Source: CAZYWA01 sp964650975 [NCBI: uncultured bacterium] (GTDB taxonomy: Bacteria; JADJOY01). From it: a stretch of 7,398 bases of DNA. The DNA lies in assembly GCA_964650975.1 (NCBI GenBank), contig CAZYWA010000415.1:1-7398 (forward strand). The letters are read 5' to 3'. Of the stretch, positions 6,573 through 7,398 are shown one piece after another. Position numbers and translations under genes: made by a program. The notes under the pieces are model-generated. The model searched no databases, had not been told where the DNA came from, and worked only from the letters and a program-made list of their open reading frames with translations. The stretch's first letter is position 1. Each line of letters begins with the position of its first letter.

Positions 6573-7047
6573 CGCCGGAGCGTCCGCGCGCGGCCCCGCC
6601 GAGCCCGAGGCCGCGAGCCGCTTCGGGAAGGCGCGCGAGCATCTCGCGGTGGCGCAGCTCGAGCTGGTGAAGGCGCTGCGCTCGGCGCTGGCGGCGGTCG
6701 AGGGGGCCGAGGGAGGAACCGCGGCAGCGCGAGCTGAGGGCGCTGAGCTGGCTGGCGGAGCGATCGGCACGCTGCTGGGAGTGGTGATGCGATACGCCGA
6801 GCGCGTCGCGCGCCGCCGCGAGTCGGACGCCAGGCTCAAGACGATGCGAACGATCCGCGACGTGCTCGCCACCGAACGGCGTCTGGTGGCCCAGTCCGAG
6901 GGCGCATCGTCGCCGACGCTGCGTGGTTTCGATGCGGTGATCCGGGTGCTCGATCGCGAGGTCGGGGCTTCGGCGGGGTCCACGCCGGGCTCGCGGCGGC
7001 GGTCTCCGGCATCGCGCGCTCACGTTCGCGCAGTCCCGGTCGACTGA
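6556..7047 (+). CDS. Hypothetical helical protein coupled to the ArsA-like ATPase
   Basis: I do not recognise a family. The GTG start overlaps the end of the ATPase gene by 17 nt and has GGAG 6 nt upstream, so the two are probably co-translated. The 163 residues show a Ser/Ala-rich N-terminus (1-20), a helical segment AREHLAVAQLELVKALRSALAAVEG (26-50), a Gly/Ala linker, a long predicted helix from about 55 to 115 that includes the mildly hydrophobic LAGGAIGTLLGVVMRYAERVA (65-85) followed by the basic RRR and RRL clusters, then a short helix FDAVIRVLDREV (125-136) and a basic disordered tail. There are no Cys and no catalytic motif. The last two codons and the stop fall in the conserved left edge of repeat B, so the C-terminus may have been set by repeat insertion. 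It could be an adaptor or client of the ATPase; that is inference from position only. Confidence 0.75.
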   Translation: MSTSSSAGASARGPAEPEAASRFGKAREHLAVAQLELVKALRSALAAVEGAEGGTAAARAEGAELAGGAIGTLLGVVMRYAERVARRRESDARLKTMRTIRDVLATERRLVAQSEGASSPTLRGFDAVIRVLDREVGASAGSTPGSRRRSPASRAHVRAVPVD

Positions 7048-7162
7048 GCTTCTCGGGGTTTTTTTCAAGCCCCCCGCCCCGTCCGGAGTGAATCCGGCCC
7101 GGGGGCCCACCCCTGAGTCGGCTCGGTGCGCGCTCGCCGGCGCGCCTCCGGGGCGCGCTGGC
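7038..7162 (+). repeat. Dispersed structured repeat, copy B
   Basis: The copy begins GGTCGACTGAG, where the TGA is the stop of the preceding gene, and aligns with copy A to about 7162. It has a GGGG - T-rich loop - CCCC motif (7055-7074), the 32-nt core (7068-7099), the GAGTCGGCTCG block (7115-7125) and a distal hairpin with an 11-bp stem (7136-7146 with 7152-7162, one G.T wobble, loop TCCGG). The distal hairpin is kept in copy A with different bases, which suggests the structure matters. Same strand as copy A. No coding potential recognised. Confidence 0.85.
7045..7066 (+). terminator. Weak candidate terminator of the ArsA-like operon
   Basis: A run of seven T (7059-7065) follows GGGG just after the stop codon, but the hairpin before it is weak: CCCG at 7035-7038 could pair with CGGG at 7054-7057 across a long loop. 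The T-run is absent at the same place in copy A. It may instead be the loop of a GGGG/CCCC hairpin within the repeat. Confidence 0.25.
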
Positions 7163-7265
7163 AGGTTGAGGGGTCACCACCCCGGCGCACGAGTGCGCGT
7201 GTAACGCGGGGGCTTGTCCCCTGCAGCGCCTCGAGCGACTGCTTCACAAACTCTGAGAGGGTGTA

Positions 7266-7298
7266 GACGAAAGAAATTCAGCCGCTTGGATCAGCGGC
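7266..7298 (-). terminator. Candidate intrinsic terminator at the end of the small ORF
   Basis: On the minus strand the perfect hairpin GCCGCT - 6-nt loop - AGCGGC (7281-7298) is followed by TGAATTTCTTTCGTC, a T-rich but interrupted tract. It would end transcription entering from the right of the window. Confidence 0.35.
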
Positions 7299-7376
7299 AT
7301 ACGTGGCGGCAAACTGCTCGAGCGTCTGCACCTGTTCGCCTGTGGGCTGCGGTCCCTCGCAGCCGCAGACGTCCAT
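7278..7376 (-). CDS. Possible 32-residue small ORF with a Cys-Gly-Cys motif
   Basis: From the ATG at 7376 to the TGA at 7278 the minus strand encodes MDVCGCEGPQPTGEQ followed by VQTLEQFAATYAADPSG. The composition (acidic, few Arg) is unlike random out-of-frame GC-rich translations, which are Arg/Ala/Pro-rich. Against it: very short, no Shine-Dalgarno, an in-frame TGA three codons upstream and no family recognised. Its last codons form the 3' arm of the GCCGCT/AGCGGC hairpin. It could also be the displaced end of a gene lying outside the window. Confidence 0.25.
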   Translation of the reverse strand: MDVCGCEGPQPTGEQVQTLEQFAATYAADPSG

Positions 7377-7398
7377 CTTGGTTCAGACGCTGCGGACG

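Larger units (their letters stand above)
7163..7398. other. Gene-free region with a series of short perfect stem-loops
   Basis: No recognisable protein or RNA gene. Stem-loops seen in order: 7170-7183 (GGGGT/ACCCC, loop CACC), 7185-7198 (GCGCAC/GTGCGC), 7206-7224 (GCGGGGG/CCCCTGC with one G.T), 7281-7298 (GCCGCT/AGCGGC, 6-nt loop) and 7345-7364 (GGCTGCG/CGCAGCC, 6-nt loop). The stretch about 7236-7280 is less GC-rich than its surroundings (CACAAACTCTGAGAGG, AAGAAATTC), which may mark a promoter, a 3' end or foreign DNA. With repeat B this makes about 350 nt after 7047 without a confident gene. Confidence 0.5.

Noticed and set aside
5331-6983. Long open frame (550 codons) on the minus strand opposite the ArsA-like gene
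   Set aside because: Its His/Arg/Asp-rich translation is the usual antisense shadow of a GC-rich gene; the plus strand carries clear ArsA motifs over the same bases.
7065-7247. 60-codon minus-strand frame starting at a GTG (MKQSLEALQG)
   Set aside because: Most of it lies in the hairpin series and repeat B, it has no family likeness, and the frame closes at a TGA just upstream; treated as non-coding.

Overview
The window is about 7.4 kb of very GC-rich DNA that is densely packed with housekeeping genes. The gene order, the FmdB-type zinc-ribbon protein with a Ser/Lys-rich tail and the single-domain ArsA-like ATPase suit a high-GC Gram-negative bacterium of the Myxococcota/'Deltaproteobacteria'-like phyla. 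This placement is an inference from gene content; there is no rRNA or tRNA here to confirm it.

Layout. (1) 1-1545, minus strand: folD then gcvT (cut off by the window start), overlapping by 4 nt. They form a one-carbon unit: GcvT makes 5,10-methylene-THF and FolD interconverts it with 10-formyl-THF. A candidate promoter lies about 30 nt upstream of folD. (2) 1546-1797: gene-free, with a strong GC-rich hairpin and a GGGGACAGTACCC motif that resembles REP/RAYT-type repeats. (3) 1798-2181, minus: fmdB-like zinc ribbon with a good Shine-Dalgarno and its own sigma-70-like promoter. (4) 2182-2480: gene-free, holding that promoter, copy A of a dispersed repeat, a 12-bp palindrome and a hairpin just after yggU. 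(5) 2481-5233, minus: a tight five-gene operon maf-yggS-proC-yggT-yggU. (6) 5234-5411: divergent intergenic region with an inverted repeat. (7) 5412-7047, plus: an ArsA/GET3-family ATPase with a C-terminal HSP20-like domain, then a small helical protein of unknown function whose start overlaps the ATPase stop by 17 nt. (8) 7048-7398: no confident gene. It holds copy B of the dispersed repeat, a series of short stem-loops and a possible 32-residue ORF on the minus strand.

The genes themselves are mostly ordinary. The most unusual signal is the pair of about 115-125-nt structured repeats (2254-2370 and 7038-7162), in the same orientation and 31/32 identical over a core. Their conserved left edge (GGTCRACTGAG) appears to have been put to two uses: in copy A it provides the -35 box of the fmdB promoter on the minus strand, and in copy B it provides the last codons and stop of the gene after arsA on the plus strand. 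The second point of interest is the unknown protein translationally coupled to the ArsA-like ATPase.
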